NCBI GenBank assembly: GCA_021234535.1
Contig: CM037838.1
Coordinates: 22,389,009 to 22,453,008, forward strand
DNA length: 64,000 nt
Source of the DNA: Stichopus chloronotus
Lineage: Eukaryota; Echinodermata; Holothuroidea; Aspidochirotida; Stichopodidae
Direction of reading: 5' to 3'
Shown here: positions 1-12,550 of the stretch, one piece after another
Layout of the letters: every line of letters begins with the position of its first letter
Position numbering within the stretch: position 1 is the stretch's first letter
Program-made: the position numbers and the translations under genes
Notes under the pieces: model-generated
Told to the model about the DNA's origin: nothing
Databases searched by the model: none
Seen by the model: the letters and a program-made list of their open reading frames with translations, nothing else

Positions 1-2340
1 TCACACAAAAATGCGGAAATGACTGTAGCATTGGAAAGACCTTTTGTGTTGTTTGTCGATTAAATAAGGTTGGAGATATTACTCATTTCGTTTTTAGTTT
101 GTTAGGCCAGGGTTGATAAATCGACTGTGACGGAATCAAGTTTACAGAGGTTATGGATAAAAGTCACAGTATACATCTGAAAAAAAAAATCCTTACGAGA
201 GCTGCCTTAAATCTTTACCGAATTTTCGACCATGACTCATATCCTTCAAGACTAATAGGTGTGTCGGTAATGTCATATGGTTGTTCCATGGTAGAATCAT
301 TGGTGTGATGGTAGTGTCGTGGGTGTGATGGTAGTGTAGTGGGTGTGATGGTAGTGTTGTGGGTGTGATGGTCTCATGACATTCTCACTGTCACTGACAA
401 AGCATGATTCACGGCCCTTACGCATGTGCTGGTATGTCATACTGTCCATAGGCACTGCGACCGAGTGATTCACATAAGGTTTGACTTTTTCCCCTACTAA
501 AGGGTTGGCTCGCAACTAGTACGATCCTTTACTATAATTTGATTTCGAAATAACGTAGCTGGGCTTCATCACCCAGACCCAATTGCCGTCAAGAGTCAAA
601 TGATGCATTGCATACAGTTATTAATGCCTGCCCGTGCAACTGCAGTGATACTGTACCCTTTTCCTCACCTTACCCCCTCTCTTACCACCTCGAAAAATTT
701 GGTCGATTGTTGAATACATTTTTCTTTTTTCGCTAGTTAATTTGTGACACCTTGAAAATTTAGTTGACCTATCTCAGTGGTAAGAGAACTTTCAGCATGT
801 AGGACGCCTTTACAGTAGACTAACAAATTACACTTGAATTTGTACGGGAGCACCGCCATTTAACGTTGAAATGAGCTTCTGTCAGAAACTGTCACTACTC
901 ACCTATGCGGGGAAATATTCGAGCGTCCCTGCGAACAGAGTGCATTCCGTATCAATATGCCCTCTATAAGTAACGAAATTCATTGTGGCCAATATACACA
1001 GTTTAATTTATGGACGCTGATGAAAAGACTCGTTCATTATTTTGAGATGTTTACAGTCTGAGATTAATCAAACCTTATAGATCGAATATACGATATTAAT
1101 AACAACAAACATCATTGCCATATCGCCATGATCAATTGAACGAGAAAAGTGAACGTATAATTATCGTTACGCGTAGTGAAGGACAGCATACCTTGCAACA
1201 GCGAAATTGATCCCGCTGTATTTTGATTATCTCCGTAATGTCATTATCGTTGCTTGCCAAAGCACAGTTATTGCAGGTTTGTGGCATGGATATAAATTAC
1301 ACTATTCCCATTATGGTTTCTCGTTTATATGGAAGTATGGCTGGCCGTTCAAGGACTGAATGACCAGTGTACAGCACTAGAAGATGATAAATAAATTTTA
1401 GTGTGACATATTCGATGGCGAGTAGGGGGGTGGGAGAGGGGGGACGTGTAAGAAATGGGAATTATCGACGGCACATGGAAACAATAACAGAGTGCCAGTT
1501 GCTTCTGAATAAAATGGAGAAACGTTGAAAGGCCGTGTTTCCGTGTTTCGAAAGTGGACCTGTAAGACTGTACTCTCTTCTGATATGATAAGGAAGGACC
1601 CGTCTGACAGATTCAATGGGAGAAAAGTGAGGGGGGGGGGGGGGGAGTTGCAAAGAGACTGAAGTTTCGGTGGCGATAATGTATACGAACATGTATACGA
1701 ATATTTATGAAAAGAGATGAAAATGCAATATGGAAACATATTCATACTGCAGTGGGTGATTAGGTCGAGTGGGAGAAAACTTGTGGAGTGTGGCACCGCT
1801 AAATTGTCGATGGCATTTTTGCATGAATGAAGTACCCGATTTTGCAGAGTATGTCATGGTGATAGAACGTAATTACGCTCAGGTATTAAAACAGGTGCAA
1901 CGTTGATGCACCCACCCATATGTATTATCTGTAAGCCGACACACTTAACTTTGAGTCCTATTTGGATTAATTAACGGAGTTTAAATTTAATACAGTATAG
2001 ATGCCAGCTTATAGTATAGGCTCTTCTTCCTCCCATTGTGTTTATGTCATTGGGTGGGAGCACTAAAACTATACTTGTGAATAACCCTTGTACGGTCGAT
2101 TTACTACGTCGGCAATGCTATAAATCACCACGAAAATGAACTAAATCACAAACTGATTTGTCAGTGATGAACATTTCCAGTAGTGCCATATTACCGGTCT
2201 TGATTAAAGGTCTTGTAGCAGTCATGTGTAACGGTTTCGTGCTTCTGCAAATTTCACCAACGAACGCAAAGCCAACCGTAAATGTTTTCATTTTATCAGT
2301 GTATAATTAGTTGAAAAGACCCACTCGGACTCGAGAGGAA
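1..2340. other. Upstream flank of the CAP gene, no gene seen
   Basis: It holds a 20-bp minisatellite at 302-372, a G15 run at 1631-1645 and AT-rich sequence. The short open frames lack splice context or recognisable protein content. The CAP promoter presumably lies here, but no convincing TATA box or initiator was identified. Confidence 0.5.
302..372. repeat. 20-bp minisatellite, about 3.5 copies
   Basis: The unit GGTGTGATGGTAGTGTNGTG repeats at 302, 322 and 342, with a partial fourth copy at 362. The copies differ mainly at one position (C, A, T). Confidence 0.9.
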
Positions 2341-2344
2341 ATGG
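2341..2344 (+). other. Possible split start codon exon of the CAP gene
   Basis: The context GGAAATGG is followed at once by GTAAAA, a usable splice donor. Splicing to the acceptor at 2614 would make Met-Asp-Glu-Phe-Gln, a typical N-terminus for intracellular CAP proteins, with a 270-bp intron. It rests on phase and protein length only; GTAAAA is a weak donor. Confidence 0.3.
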
Positions 2345-4306
2345 GTAAAAACATGAACATTCTTCCGCAGCTTTTAAGGAGTGGCACCGAAATTCATAAA
2401 AACATCACTCTTGCGTCTAAAACTTCCCTTTTCGGAACACTAGCTGGGTAGCTGGTGGATTAGAGAACGCTTCTACATCGGTTGCCGTACACAATGGTTC
2501 GTTTTCCCAACTCCCAAATATCTTACACATAATCCAAATTATGCCAATGGATGTTGCGAATCTTTGGAGAACTACAGAAAACAATCAAGACAGATAACTT
2601 GCTTAAATTTGCAGATGAATTTCAAGAGAAGTGTCTGGAGGCTCACAACAGGCTTCGCAGACAACATCACTGCAATGACCTACAGTGGAACTCAGACCTA
2701 GCAGAGTCGGCGCAAGACTGGGCGAAACGACTGGCGGATAAAGGCTACGTACAGCACAACGATGGTCCACGTAAGTTTGAGATCATGTATCTCGGCATCA
2801 TATAAAAAGGTATCTCAAGTTGTAATTCGAACCGTTACAACTATATGTGCATCTGTTCTACGGACAAGACCATTCCGGCTGAACTATCTATACAGAAGGT
2901 ACATATATCACTACCGACCCAACCTCTTACAGTGAGTGGGGAGGGGGGGGGGGGTTACATGTCTGAAAGGATAGTAAATACGTGGAATAGTCACATATCA
3001 ATAAGGGCACATTTTGTCAAAAATAGCATCGCATCTAGAATTATTATTTTCCCTCCTGAATACAGTGTGTTGACTTTCCTCACCGTTACAATTATACTTC
3101 AGACCTTGGAGGACAGTCGTTTTTCCTAATCAACCACGTAAGTGTAAAGGAAACCTGTGACTTTCTACCCCTTCACCTCATGCTACTACCAACTCAATTT
3201 TAAGGTTGATCAAATTTGATATCTTTTTCACAAGATCAGTTCAGGTAGGAACATCTGTGATTGACGAGAAAAAAAAACGCAACTTGCTGAGACGCAGCCA
3301 GAGATAGAACCCCGAACCCCCCCCTCCCCGCTATTGGGGAGCTTTTATTGCTTCAGAGACCACCACCTTTTATCACACTCGGACCACAGCACTCTGTCCG
3401 AGCCTCGAATAGTTGACTACCGGTATGTGCTCCACCCCCACCGTTAACAATAGGTCTTGCTTCATTCCTTCGGCAGGGTTAGGAGAGAACATTCTGATGA
3501 CGGAGGAGAACGAAGATTACTCAGGATCAGAGATAGTAGATAAATGGGCCCACGAAGAAACTCTATACGACTACACCAATCCAAAATGGCAGAAAGGTAT
3601 CACTTATATCTGTAAACGTGAAGAATTTAGTTTGTATTACACTTAAAACAAACAAAGTTATCCCAGTGTGACGTCAAAGCTTCCGTCACGGATATGTACC
3701 ATTGCCTTTAGCTCAGTTACTGAAGGCATGCATGTGTCAATATTATTCATGTATATTGGACTCACTACAGTTCCCGACATGGGGAAATTAGCAACAAAAG
3801 TACGGAATTAAGCATACTAAAGTGTACATCCATAACAAAGCTTACGGGGGAGGAGAGATAAAGGGGGGAGGGGGAAGAAACCAAAAGTTCCCCTCTCTCT
3901 TGGCTATCAGTCACTTGAATATTAGTACGCGTGAGGTGCAGTAATTATAAAGATATAAGTTCGTCGGTTGCTAATATTCAATGTGTTTCATCATACTGTA
4001 AAAGAAGGTTCCCGACTTTGAAACTGTCAGTTTGCTATCCTTTTACCAAACAAAGAAAATGGTCACGAAAACAGTTTTAAAAAGTTTGTGAATTTGTTTT
4101 ATTTTCTCCCAGGTACTTCTCATTTCACACAAATGATATGGAAATCTACCACGGACGTCGGAATTGCCAAGGTACGGCTAGAATCTTCCAACAAATACGT
4201 CATAGTAGTCCACTATAAGCCGGCCGGAAATACAAACAAGCCGGGGGATTACGGCAAGAATGTGTTTTCGACAGAGGAAATTAATGGCAATGAAGTTGTC
4301 GTATGA
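2341..4306 (+). CDS. GAPR-1/GLIPR2-like single-domain CAP protein (spliced gene)
   Basis: This is a CAP-superfamily (SCP/TAPS) protein of the Golgi-associated, non-secreted type. GAPR-1 relatives bind acidic membrane lipids at the Golgi; the exact role here is unknown. Coding exons 2615-2770, 3477-3596 and 4113-4306 join in phase through GTAAGT and GTATCA donors and CAG acceptors. The product shows AHNRLR near the start, then LGENIL, HFTQMIWKST (CAP1) and VVHYKPAGN (CAP2). The four CAP-pocket residues are present: His in VQHND, Glu in LGENIL, Glu in WAHEE and His in SHFTQ. No signal peptide or extra domain is visible. Two starts are possible. An ATG at 2551 gives 177 residues. A split start, ATGG at 2341-2344 spliced to 2615, gives M-D-E-F-Q-E-K and 157 residues, closer to the 154 of human GAPR-1; I favour it on length. 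A polyadenylation-like AATAAA lies at 5015-5020. Confidence 0.85.
2615..2770 (+). CDS. CAP gene, exon with first part of CAP domain
   Basis: It encodes the first helices of the CAP domain (FQEKCLEAHNRLR and SAQDWAKRLADKG) and ends with the pocket His in QHND. The donor GTAAGT follows at 2771. The left edge is uncertain. An AG acceptor at 2613-2614 after a T-rich stretch would place a split Asp codon here, whereas reading straight through would start at the ATG at 2551. One base is left over at the end and pairs with two bases of the next exon to form Arg. Confidence 0.8.
3477..3596 (+). CDS. CAP gene, central exon
   Basis: This 120-bp exon is flanked by TTCCTTCGGCAG and GTATCA. It encodes LGENILMTEE through KWQK and carries two acidic pocket residues, one in GENI and one in AHEE. 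Phase is one base in and one base out, matching both neighbours exactly. Confidence 0.88.
4113..4306 (+). CDS. CAP gene, last exon with CAP1 and CAP2 signatures
   Basis: It follows a strong acceptor (TTTATTTTCTCCCAG). The exon encodes GTSHFTQMIWKST, then VIVVHYKPAGN, and ends FSTEEINGNEVVV before TGA at 4304-4306. The tail after CAP2 is about as short as in GAPR-1, with no transmembrane segment or cysteine-rich extension. The following sequence, GAAGAAGAGGAAGAAG, is purine-rich 3' untranslated sequence. Confidence 0.9.
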
Positions 4307-4463
4307 AGAAGAGGAAGAAGAAATGAAAGAAAATGAGACAGAGACCAAAGCGAAAACTCATTCCGCCATCAGTCTCCGGGAAAACCCCCCACAACGCAAC
4401 CTGCATGTATTCTTGGTCTTGCAAACTGTGATGATAACGACCGAATCACAATTTTAGATTTTA

Positions 4464-4499
4464 TCGAATCGTATCGAATTTTTCATCGAATTTCATCGA
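4464..4499. repeat. Irregular ATCGAAT/ATCGAAG repeat
   Basis: Four ATCGAA words occur within 36 bp at uneven spacing, just downstream of the CAP coding region. Confidence 0.6.
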
Positions 4500-5310
4500 A
4501 GTACACATCACAACTGGTTGTCGCCTGTGGAAATCCCATCGCCTTTTGGCGATTATTGAAGTCACATATTCTTTCTCATGGACGATTGTACGTGTAGGAT
4601 CTTTTTTTTTTTGCCAATTCAGTTTCTTCACAGTAACTTATCGATTTACAATTCTAAGCTTCGTATGAAAGTCATGTATTCATGTGAATATTTTTCTGCA
4701 TGATACAGTATAATGTGATAATACATGCAGAATAATACATACTGCCATTAATAGGGCGCCTCCTCTCGAGAAGAGGTTATTAATGAAACATAACATGAGC
4801 AAGTATATAGGCCTATTATAAAATGCTTAAGTCAATTTATATGTTAAAATGCAATATCTACAAGAGAAACGAAATTCCTGAGGTTTTCTTGTTCTTTGTA
4901 TTCACGTACATGTACAATGATAAGTCAATAATTAAGGGCGGGGGGGGGGGGGGGTTACGAGCAGGTCGCGGGCAATTTGCAGGTTTTGTTTTTCTTTTCA
5001 CGGTTGTTAAACAAAATAAATAGAGAGGTATCCTTTGCTTAAAGCAAGATGTGCAACGGTACAAATATATGTGGCCGTACTAAGCAGTGAATTTGGTAAT
5101 GTCACGAGCTTTCCCGGACTATATGTATCGATCTTCAAATGGACTAATTTCACTTTTAAGCTTGATCGCTTATCTTTATACTTACATCTTACTTGTACTT
5201 GTAAGCATTCGGTCAGCTTGTTTCCTTCAACAGCTCTAAAGCAATGTTCACCTGCATACAGTAAACTGACAAATATATAAGCTAAACCTTGAAATATGCC
5301 ACATAGTCCT

Positions 5311-5599
5311 CACAGAATTTCCATAATGTGCTAAAGTCATTTCTCGAGAAGACGTTTTCTACATGATAGAACATGACGTGATAGCCAGATATACCACAAT
5401 GGATAGGATGTGTCCTCTCGAGAAGTGATAAACATGTATGATATAATGCAGCCAATCCTCACATGATATCACAAAGGATAAGGTTTAATCGAAGGAACAA
5501 ACCCTAACCATGATGGTATGACTCGATATCACCTCATGTTTCATCATGCAGAAAAGGTTTTCTTGAGACATGATTTTAGCACATTACGGAAATTCTGTG
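5311..5599. mobile_element. Palindromic MITE with long terminal inverted repeats
   Basis: The left arm starts CACAGAATTTCC and the right arm ends GGAAATTCTGTG. Reading inward, the arms match for roughly 75-110 bp with scattered mismatches, for example GTGCTAAAGTCATTTCTCGAGA against the complement of TGAGACATGATTTTAGCAC. There is no coding capacity. The right arm is repeated at 24572-24725, which shows a dispersed family. No clear target-site duplication was found, so the superfamily is not assigned. Confidence 0.75.
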
Positions 5600-5695
5600 T
5601 AGCCCATGTGTAATGTAGGAAATTGACTGAATATGCAGCGTAGTATATGAATATTCATGACAACACTCAATTTGCATACATTGTGCTAGAAGCAT

Positions 5696-5727
5696 CCTCG
5701 ACATACCTCGACATACCTCGACATATC
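5696..5727. repeat. 10-bp tandem repeat (ACCTCGACAT), about 3 copies
   Basis: CCTCGACATA repeats three times in a row, with the last copy decaying to ATCTCAAC. It begins about 100 bp after the palindromic MITE. Confidence 0.75.
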
Positions 5728-8595
5728 TCAACTGCATAGGCACGAACCCATGTAATGTCTGGATGACGAGAAAATAGCACATTTCCTTGCATGTACCTCG
5801 TAAAAGGCCTTAGTATGAACTTTGTATTCCAGGTCGAACCTTTGACATAGGTGGTCCAAGTATGACGTCATTTCTCCAACTGCAGTGTGTTGGTAGTATG
5901 CAAAGAAAATGTTTGTGATCCTCCAGACAGAGCTTTATCAGTATTGAAGTACAATTTCATGATTGTGCATAATGGTGTTTGTGCATAATGGTGTTGGTCC
6001 ATATCGCTAAATTTAACTAAGACGCAATGTTAATATAATTTTTTAATACATTCCAAGCCTAATAGAGCCATATTATTAACAATCTGAAAGTGAGCGGATA
6101 GGATTCTCGGCCAGTTATCTCGGCGAAAATATTTTTGTCGTTTATTAAGTTTTATGTTGATGTCATTCATTAACACTAATATATTGAACGTTGGTATTCT
6201 CGTTTTGCTGTGTACAAAACTCATTTGCAATGACGTATGACGTTAGAAAAACAGTACTGGCAGAGACGTTGTGAAATGCTGCGATATCACCCTGGTGTAT
6301 GTCTACGAAAATTATGGTCAGTGTTATTATAATTATGCACGTCACTGTTTTTTTTAAATGATCAAGTTGCCGCAATTTCACCAGAATGTTTACATTTCAT
6401 TATAATATTCTTTTCCTTCGATTTTATTCTTGTTGTGATGTAACAAAAAATAATTTTAAATGTTGACTATCCTTTCAAGCCTTCAGGTTTATCCTAAACA
6501 CATGAATTGTACAATTTCTCACGGTTTTTAAACGTGTTACTTTCCATTTTGCTATTGTTTTGCTATCGTACACGTACTTCCTCTATCTGTTTCCATGTAA
6601 TTTTGTTTTTAGCATTCCCATTCGTCCGTTTTAAAATACCTTTTAATCAAATTAATCAAAATAACCTTTAATCAAAAAAGCAATTTATGAATAATATAAT
6701 ATATGACCTAAATTTACAAGCAGCTGAACACCTCAGTGAACCACGTATGCCGATGAACTGTTGGGGTCTGCACGTCTGTATACAGGTCACGTGCTCTGCA
6801 ACGTCACTGGGCGTTCTGATAGTTGTTATCACGAAGTCGGTGTCATTGCTCGAGACTCTAGTTTGCTGCATTCGAGTCATACATGGAAGGTGAGGTAAGG
6901 TGAGGTTCAATGTGAGGTTCAATGTGAAGTTCAATGTGAAGTTTGATCTAATGGCAGTCACTATTAAAGACTCATCTGAAAATATGTTTCGCTACGTACC
7001 TTTTATGATTTATATTTTACACGCAATTTGGCGTTACGTTGTTGTTGTAGTATCAATAAAAGACTGCAACAAATTCTAAAATGATTGTCTCCATACCGTC
7101 GCATTCATAAGAACTTTTCCTTTTTCACTCTGTGCTGTTATGACGTCTATATAAAGAGCGCCGGGGGGAGGGGGTTGGGTAATGGTATCCGGTGAAAACG
7201 TTTATGTGCAATTGGTTCAACTTACGGTAAAATGGACTAAATGAAGTTATCCACGCCTTACTCGTTAGTCCCTCAGTGGTGTACTGATCTTGTCACAACA
7301 GAAAGTTCGGATATAATTTATGGAAGATAACTAAATAAAGAGGGGTGGGGGACTGGTGAGATGTGCTTGTTTGCAATGTTAAAGGGGAACCTACATTAGA
7401 AGTGAGTATCGTGAGGTGGAGCTTTTTCTACGAGAAGGGGGGGGGGGGTTATAGTATACCGGAGTAAGAACTTAATTACAATTAAATTATATTTCGGATT
7501 ACGAATAATGAAGCCAGGGCTACATTGACACGAAAAATCAGGACAAAAGCAAGATTGCAGTCTGCCGGCCAGACGTTCTCTTTATTATCTGTGACAGCGA
7601 ATACAAAGGCAAATATCTCTGTCTGAATCATGATGGACAAAAGCAACTCGAAGTCTTGTTTTTTCTTTATATTAGCCAGAAAATGTTATTTATTTACCCC
7701 TTGTTGCATACGGGCATAACCAATGAAGATCCACTGCTATTATATGAAATACTATTCGCTGATAAGCTATAGACCGTTGGTGTCTAATGGGTCTTTAGTT
7801 ACCTTTGCTACCTGTGGGGGAAAGATCACTGAGGAGGTAGGAGAGCTGAGGTTGGTAACAAGACTGCAACACTTTTGTCTTACTGTGGTGTGAAAACAAA
7901 AAAAAAACATGAACAGTGAGCTATAATATAACGACCTCATTATGAATGCCTTTGGGTGACTATGTGAAACTTTAGGCCCTAAGCCGATGGAGGAAAAATA
8001 TAAGATTTTACGCAAATATTAGAAAACGTCATGATTCCTGCTTAGTGACAATAATCAAACGGAGCCATTTATGCGGACTCGGCTAGTGTTTAATACCTTG
8101 ACTGAGATGCTGAAACAACTCATCAAATTAAACAGTGAAATCTAGCTGCACATTTCCGACGCTTGTTAAATGAAATGAAACACAAAACATGAAATAGAAC
8201 TACAGCAATGAAGTCCGTCTAGACAAATATACGCAAATTGATCCATAGTAGTACACCTACAAAAGCTATATCAAAGTCTTATTAATTGGCTGTAAAAATA
8301 ATCTGTTGTTACAACTTCGTGGCAGGATCACAATGACGTCATCTGTGTCATGAAATCAACCACAGTAACTCAGCTTTCGTTTGCCACCGTCCTTCGTTAG
8401 AGTTTCATAGTATCAAAAATTGATTTTGCTGATTTTCCAATAAGAGTGCACTTTCTGCATAAGCCGCATCGTTCGTTTTCTCCCTACCTCTTGTGGTTAA
8501 CTTTATAATTACAGATACAGGAACAGCCGCGTCTCGTAGAAGGATTTGCGTCATTGGTACGCCGGTAAGAACTTCATACGGACTGACGTCATAAA

Positions 8596-8620
8596 ATGCC
8601 TTCAAATCTTTTGAAGGCAT
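8596..8620. repeat. Perfect 11-bp hairpin with 3-nt loop
   Basis: ATGCCTTCAAA, loop TCT, then TTTGAAGGCAT. It could be transposon debris or chance; no flanking RNA gene was recognised. Confidence 0.75.
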
Positions 8621-11600
8621 GCAGAGGCACGCGCATGTAAAGTACGGTACTCAGTCAGTGCACGGACCTGGGAGACTCCCTGGTCAGTGTTGCTGTTTTC
8701 ATCCTCGCCCCCCCCCCCACCCACCCCATCCAGGGTCACAATATATACCCAAATGAACTTCTTTTCTCGGTCTTTGGAGATATTTTCAGTAATGCTAAGC
8801 AAATAATGACTACCTGGGGAAAACCGGGGATTCACAAGTTCTCAATGACTTTGGATAAATATCTCATTGGGGTGTGTATCACTGTTTCGTTAGACCCTGG
8901 GTTTTCAATCTGGTCGACGAGTTCCCCCCCCCCCCCCCCTCCTCCAGTGTTACATTCCGTTGTTTCTGTCGTAACATCAGATCGTCTTAAGTCGCACAGG
9001 AAAAAAGATAAGGGCTTTACTTATTTAAGGATTTACTTACTATAATGATAATAAAAATAACTGAATCACCATTACATATTACGATTCCTCTAAAGACGTG
9101 AGTACATTAATAAGGCAAAAATGCATATTCAGTGTATTTTTAAAAAAATAAAATAGTAATCAGAGATACGTTAACGTACGTCACTTTGTATTAAAACTTG
9201 TCAACATATCGAGGGGGAAAACCCGCAAGCAAAACCCTCGTCAAGTTGGTCAACCGTGATTGTCGTCCCAAAGACATAATTTAGTAATGGAGGGACCTGA
9301 AAGGCTACATTCACGGATGCCAACTTGGGATGACTCTCAAAAAAAGTTGACAACTCCTACTTCAGACTGATGGTATTGGCAGACTTGGCTACACGGTACT
9401 GAAAACGTATGCCCCCCCCCCCCCATGATAATGACTTGCAATTCCCAGTCAAGGGAGCATGAATGATTTGAAACTGTCAAGTGGGGAAGAAGGATATTTT
9501 CACAATGCAACACAAACTGACCTTGTTCTTCCCTGCCTTTTTTTTTCCTTTTTCAAAAAGGTCCCTTTCACATTTCTAAGGACTTTCCACAATGTGTATT
9601 ATATTAGAGGTAATCCCGACTCCATGTAAGCTATTCCGAATCTACTCTTCTTCGTCCGTCACGTATGATCAATTCAAACTTCGAACGGAGTCACTTATTT
9701 TTCCCGCCTTTTCTCTGCGGGATCTCCAGCCGGAGTTGAAACTCTAAATCGTGACGTCTGCTTCGGTCAAGTCTATGATGGTGTCGTTCGTCAAATCGAT
9801 AATGGAGTCATTAATTACGATTATTGATTGATTGTCTGCAACAAAAAGAATGAAAAAAAAAGATTAATTAAAAGGATAAGACCAAAGCAACAAAAAAAAA
9901 AAGAAGCTACGGTTATGTCTAAAAATGTCTAAATGTCTAAATGCTTGGGCGGACAGAGTTGATTGGGGATACAGGGACAAAGGAAAAAAAATATGAGTTA
10001 ACGAACAAAATGAAACTGAAACGTGAGTGAGGATGCTTTAGGTATAGTAGTACACAAATTTTCGATACTGTTCGAGAGCTTGCACCTTTTCAAGATATGA
10101 GTGTAGGGACGGACTTGAAAAATCAAATCCAGACGTATGTGAACATTCAACTTTATGAAAGGTTTTAATAAATTACTCATTTTGTTTAATTTACAAGTAT
10201 ATTTTACTCATGTCTTCTGCTAATCTTTCCCAAGTTATGTTAAAAACCCAAGTGTTAAGTGTTTCTGGAAGATTGTACGTATCTCCTTTCCTACCTTCAA
10301 TCCTAAATTAGAAAATATAAGTTCAGGCCTGTATACATGGATACTGATCTGCGGCATGGCAAATTGACAGTGGGTCCCAACTAGAATTACTGTAAATGTT
10401 TCCAAATCACACTAGAGGGGCCCTTAGAAATAAACTTACAACACAAGATTGATGCATCATGTCAAAAGCCAAAAACTTACAGTTTCGTTCATGTACGAAC
10501 GACTCATTTACCTGTCTCGACACAACAAAGGCACTCTCATCTACCGTACCAAGAGTACCGGTAACCTTTAACGCCGTCTTTGGGATCGACCGGTCTACTA
10601 ACGGACTAGCGCCCCCTTTCTCATTCTTCCGTCCTGATTAGACGCGATGAGAGTGGATATCCAGATTTTCTATCCGCTGATGATATCACTACTTGTTTTT
10701 CCTCCATCTAGTTTAGCTAACCTTGCAGTTTACATTTGGATCGTATTTTCAGGGCACCGTAAGCTTCGAATGCATTTGTTGTGTTGGAACAGGTAAACCA
10801 GGGGTGAAGTAAAAAGGTTTCTTTTTATCGCGGATCAAGCTGTTTTTGCGACCGAATTACATAGACTTTCTTAAGTAGGATATACACCTTACGCTGCAGG
10901 CACCTTATGTGGTACGGTGCCGAAAGACAACAACATGCTGGGATGAACGAAACTTTTTAAAACAATCGGCAAAGCTTTCCTTCATTAATGTAGAGAAATC
11001 ATAACAACGAAAACAGTCTTACAAATTCTTTGTTTGCAAAAAAGTGCTTACTGGTTGTGTTTGTTACGTAATTCGATAAAATACTGGCACTGATTCGTAT
11101 GCCTGTATCAAAGGTATAATCTAGAGCAAAAGGCCTTGTCCTACTCGTTTTATAACGTGAGTTAGAAATCAAAGCTAACGTATACATTTGACACTGGATT
11201 AATGCTTATTGTAGAAGTATCACAGAAACAAAATATGTACACTACAAAATCTATTAGGGGAATTTTATCATCAATTATAAAGAAGCACCAGAAAAATTGA
11301 CAGTAGCACTCAAAATGAGATTGACGGGGTCGATTTCTTTTTATTTTTATTTTAGCACACGGAAATAACAGAAAATATTTCGGATTCGGGTGAACTCTTG
11401 ACCAAAACATTTCAATGAAACAGAATACGATAATAAACTCTATTTCTTTTGCTTCACGAGAGGGACACGCATATAACAATTAACATTTAATTTAACAGTG
11501 TGGGTTTTTTGTCAACTTTGAGAGGGTTTTGCTTGAAAAGCCCCGTGTTTACCTACTTTCTATCTCTCATGATCTTTATATTATATATGTTTACTGCGGA

Positions 11601-11854
11601 TTTTAAAACTTTAGAGGAAGACTGTATGTTAAGTAGTTCCCTCAACTACATACCGTCCCTTTTTAAACACGGAATCCCCTCCAATATTTTCACAAAACTG
11701 TTGGGACACTTTGCTATACTTTTCTTGAATCTCAATTGCCGGCATAAAATGAAACCCCTCTGCCCGTCCCAAAGTTGCCGGCCCCAGTGTTGATCAAAAT
11801 GAGCGAATGCATACAATGAATTGTGTTCTTGCAGCCAATATTGAGAGGGGAGCG

Positions 11855-12542
11855 CAGTGGCGGCGCTACGGGGGGGGGGGGGGGGATGAGGGGGCATTTG
11901 CCCCTCGAGATTGTTTCCTTGCCCCCCGTTGCCCCCCAGTTGCTCTCACCCTTCCCAATCAGATCATGTACTCATCCAAAATTAATTTAATCACAAAACT
12001 ATGTATTGGCATTGGACTGAATAAGAACAGCTTCCGGGAACCATGATTGATAAATGCCTAATTATGTTACACAGGCTGCCAGTTTTCATATCATGCCCGT
12101 AGCCACTTCGACAGTAGGCCAGCCTGGTCAGACCAATTTTCTCTGGAATGTTTACCGTCCAGCATAAGGGAAGGGCGGGTAGGTGGTTGTTTTCCTAAAT
12201 ATAGGAATGTCGTTGTTTTCCTAAATATAGGAATGGAATGGAAGTGTATGTAGCCTATGTGTGTGTGTGTACTCGGTGGTACCGCGTAAATGTGAAATGG
12301 TACTCCTAAAGAAAAAAGTTGGGAATCTTGGAGTACGGTAACCGAAAAAATAAATAATATAAAAATAAAAAATATACCGGGGCTTTACCACTGGACCCCA
12401 ACCAGGGGTCCTAAGGCGGGCCTCTGGACCCCATCCGCAAGGCCTTGCGCTGAGCGCGAAAATCTTTGCCAGCCAACGTTTTCCTCTGCCTTCGTTTGCC
12501 CCCCCCCCCCACCCCAAGTCTGACATTCTGGAGCCGCCACTG
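11855..12542. mobile_element. Non-autonomous hAT-type DNA transposon (MITE), 688 bp
   Basis: The left end CAGTGGCGGCGC is matched in inverted form by the right end GAGCCGCCACTG. The 8 bases on each side are identical: GGGGAGCG at 11847-11854 and 12543-12550. An 8-bp target duplication with CAGTGGCGG-type ends is diagnostic of the hAT superfamily. No transposase frame remains. Each end is followed by a long G run (in the element's inward direction), and a 24-bp word is tandemly duplicated inside at 12186-12235. The perfect target duplication suggests a fairly recent insertion. Confidence 0.9.
12186..12235. repeat. Tandem duplication of a 24-bp word inside the hAT element
   Basis: GTTGTTTTCCTAAATATAGG plus AATG occurs at 12186-12209 and again at 12212-12235. 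The word contains the short palindrome CTATATTTAG in inverted form. Confidence 0.85.
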
Positions 12543-12550
12543 GGGGAGCG

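Larger units (their letters stand above)
5600..11846. other. Intergenic region between two convergent genes
   Basis: No gene was recognised. Contents are a 12-bp tandem repeat at about 6895-6945 (GTGAGGTTCAAT), G12 at 7437-7448, C11 at 8708-8718, a perfect hairpin at 8596-8620, C16 at 8924-8939 and C13 at 9412-9424. Open frames of 60-105 codons are scattered with no splice or domain support. Confidence 0.5.

Noticed and set aside
3270..3345. tRNA- or SINE-like B-box hint (GTTCGGGGTTCTATCTC on the minus strand)
   Set aside because: No A box at the right distance and no cloverleaf; it lies within a CAP intron beside a C-rich run.
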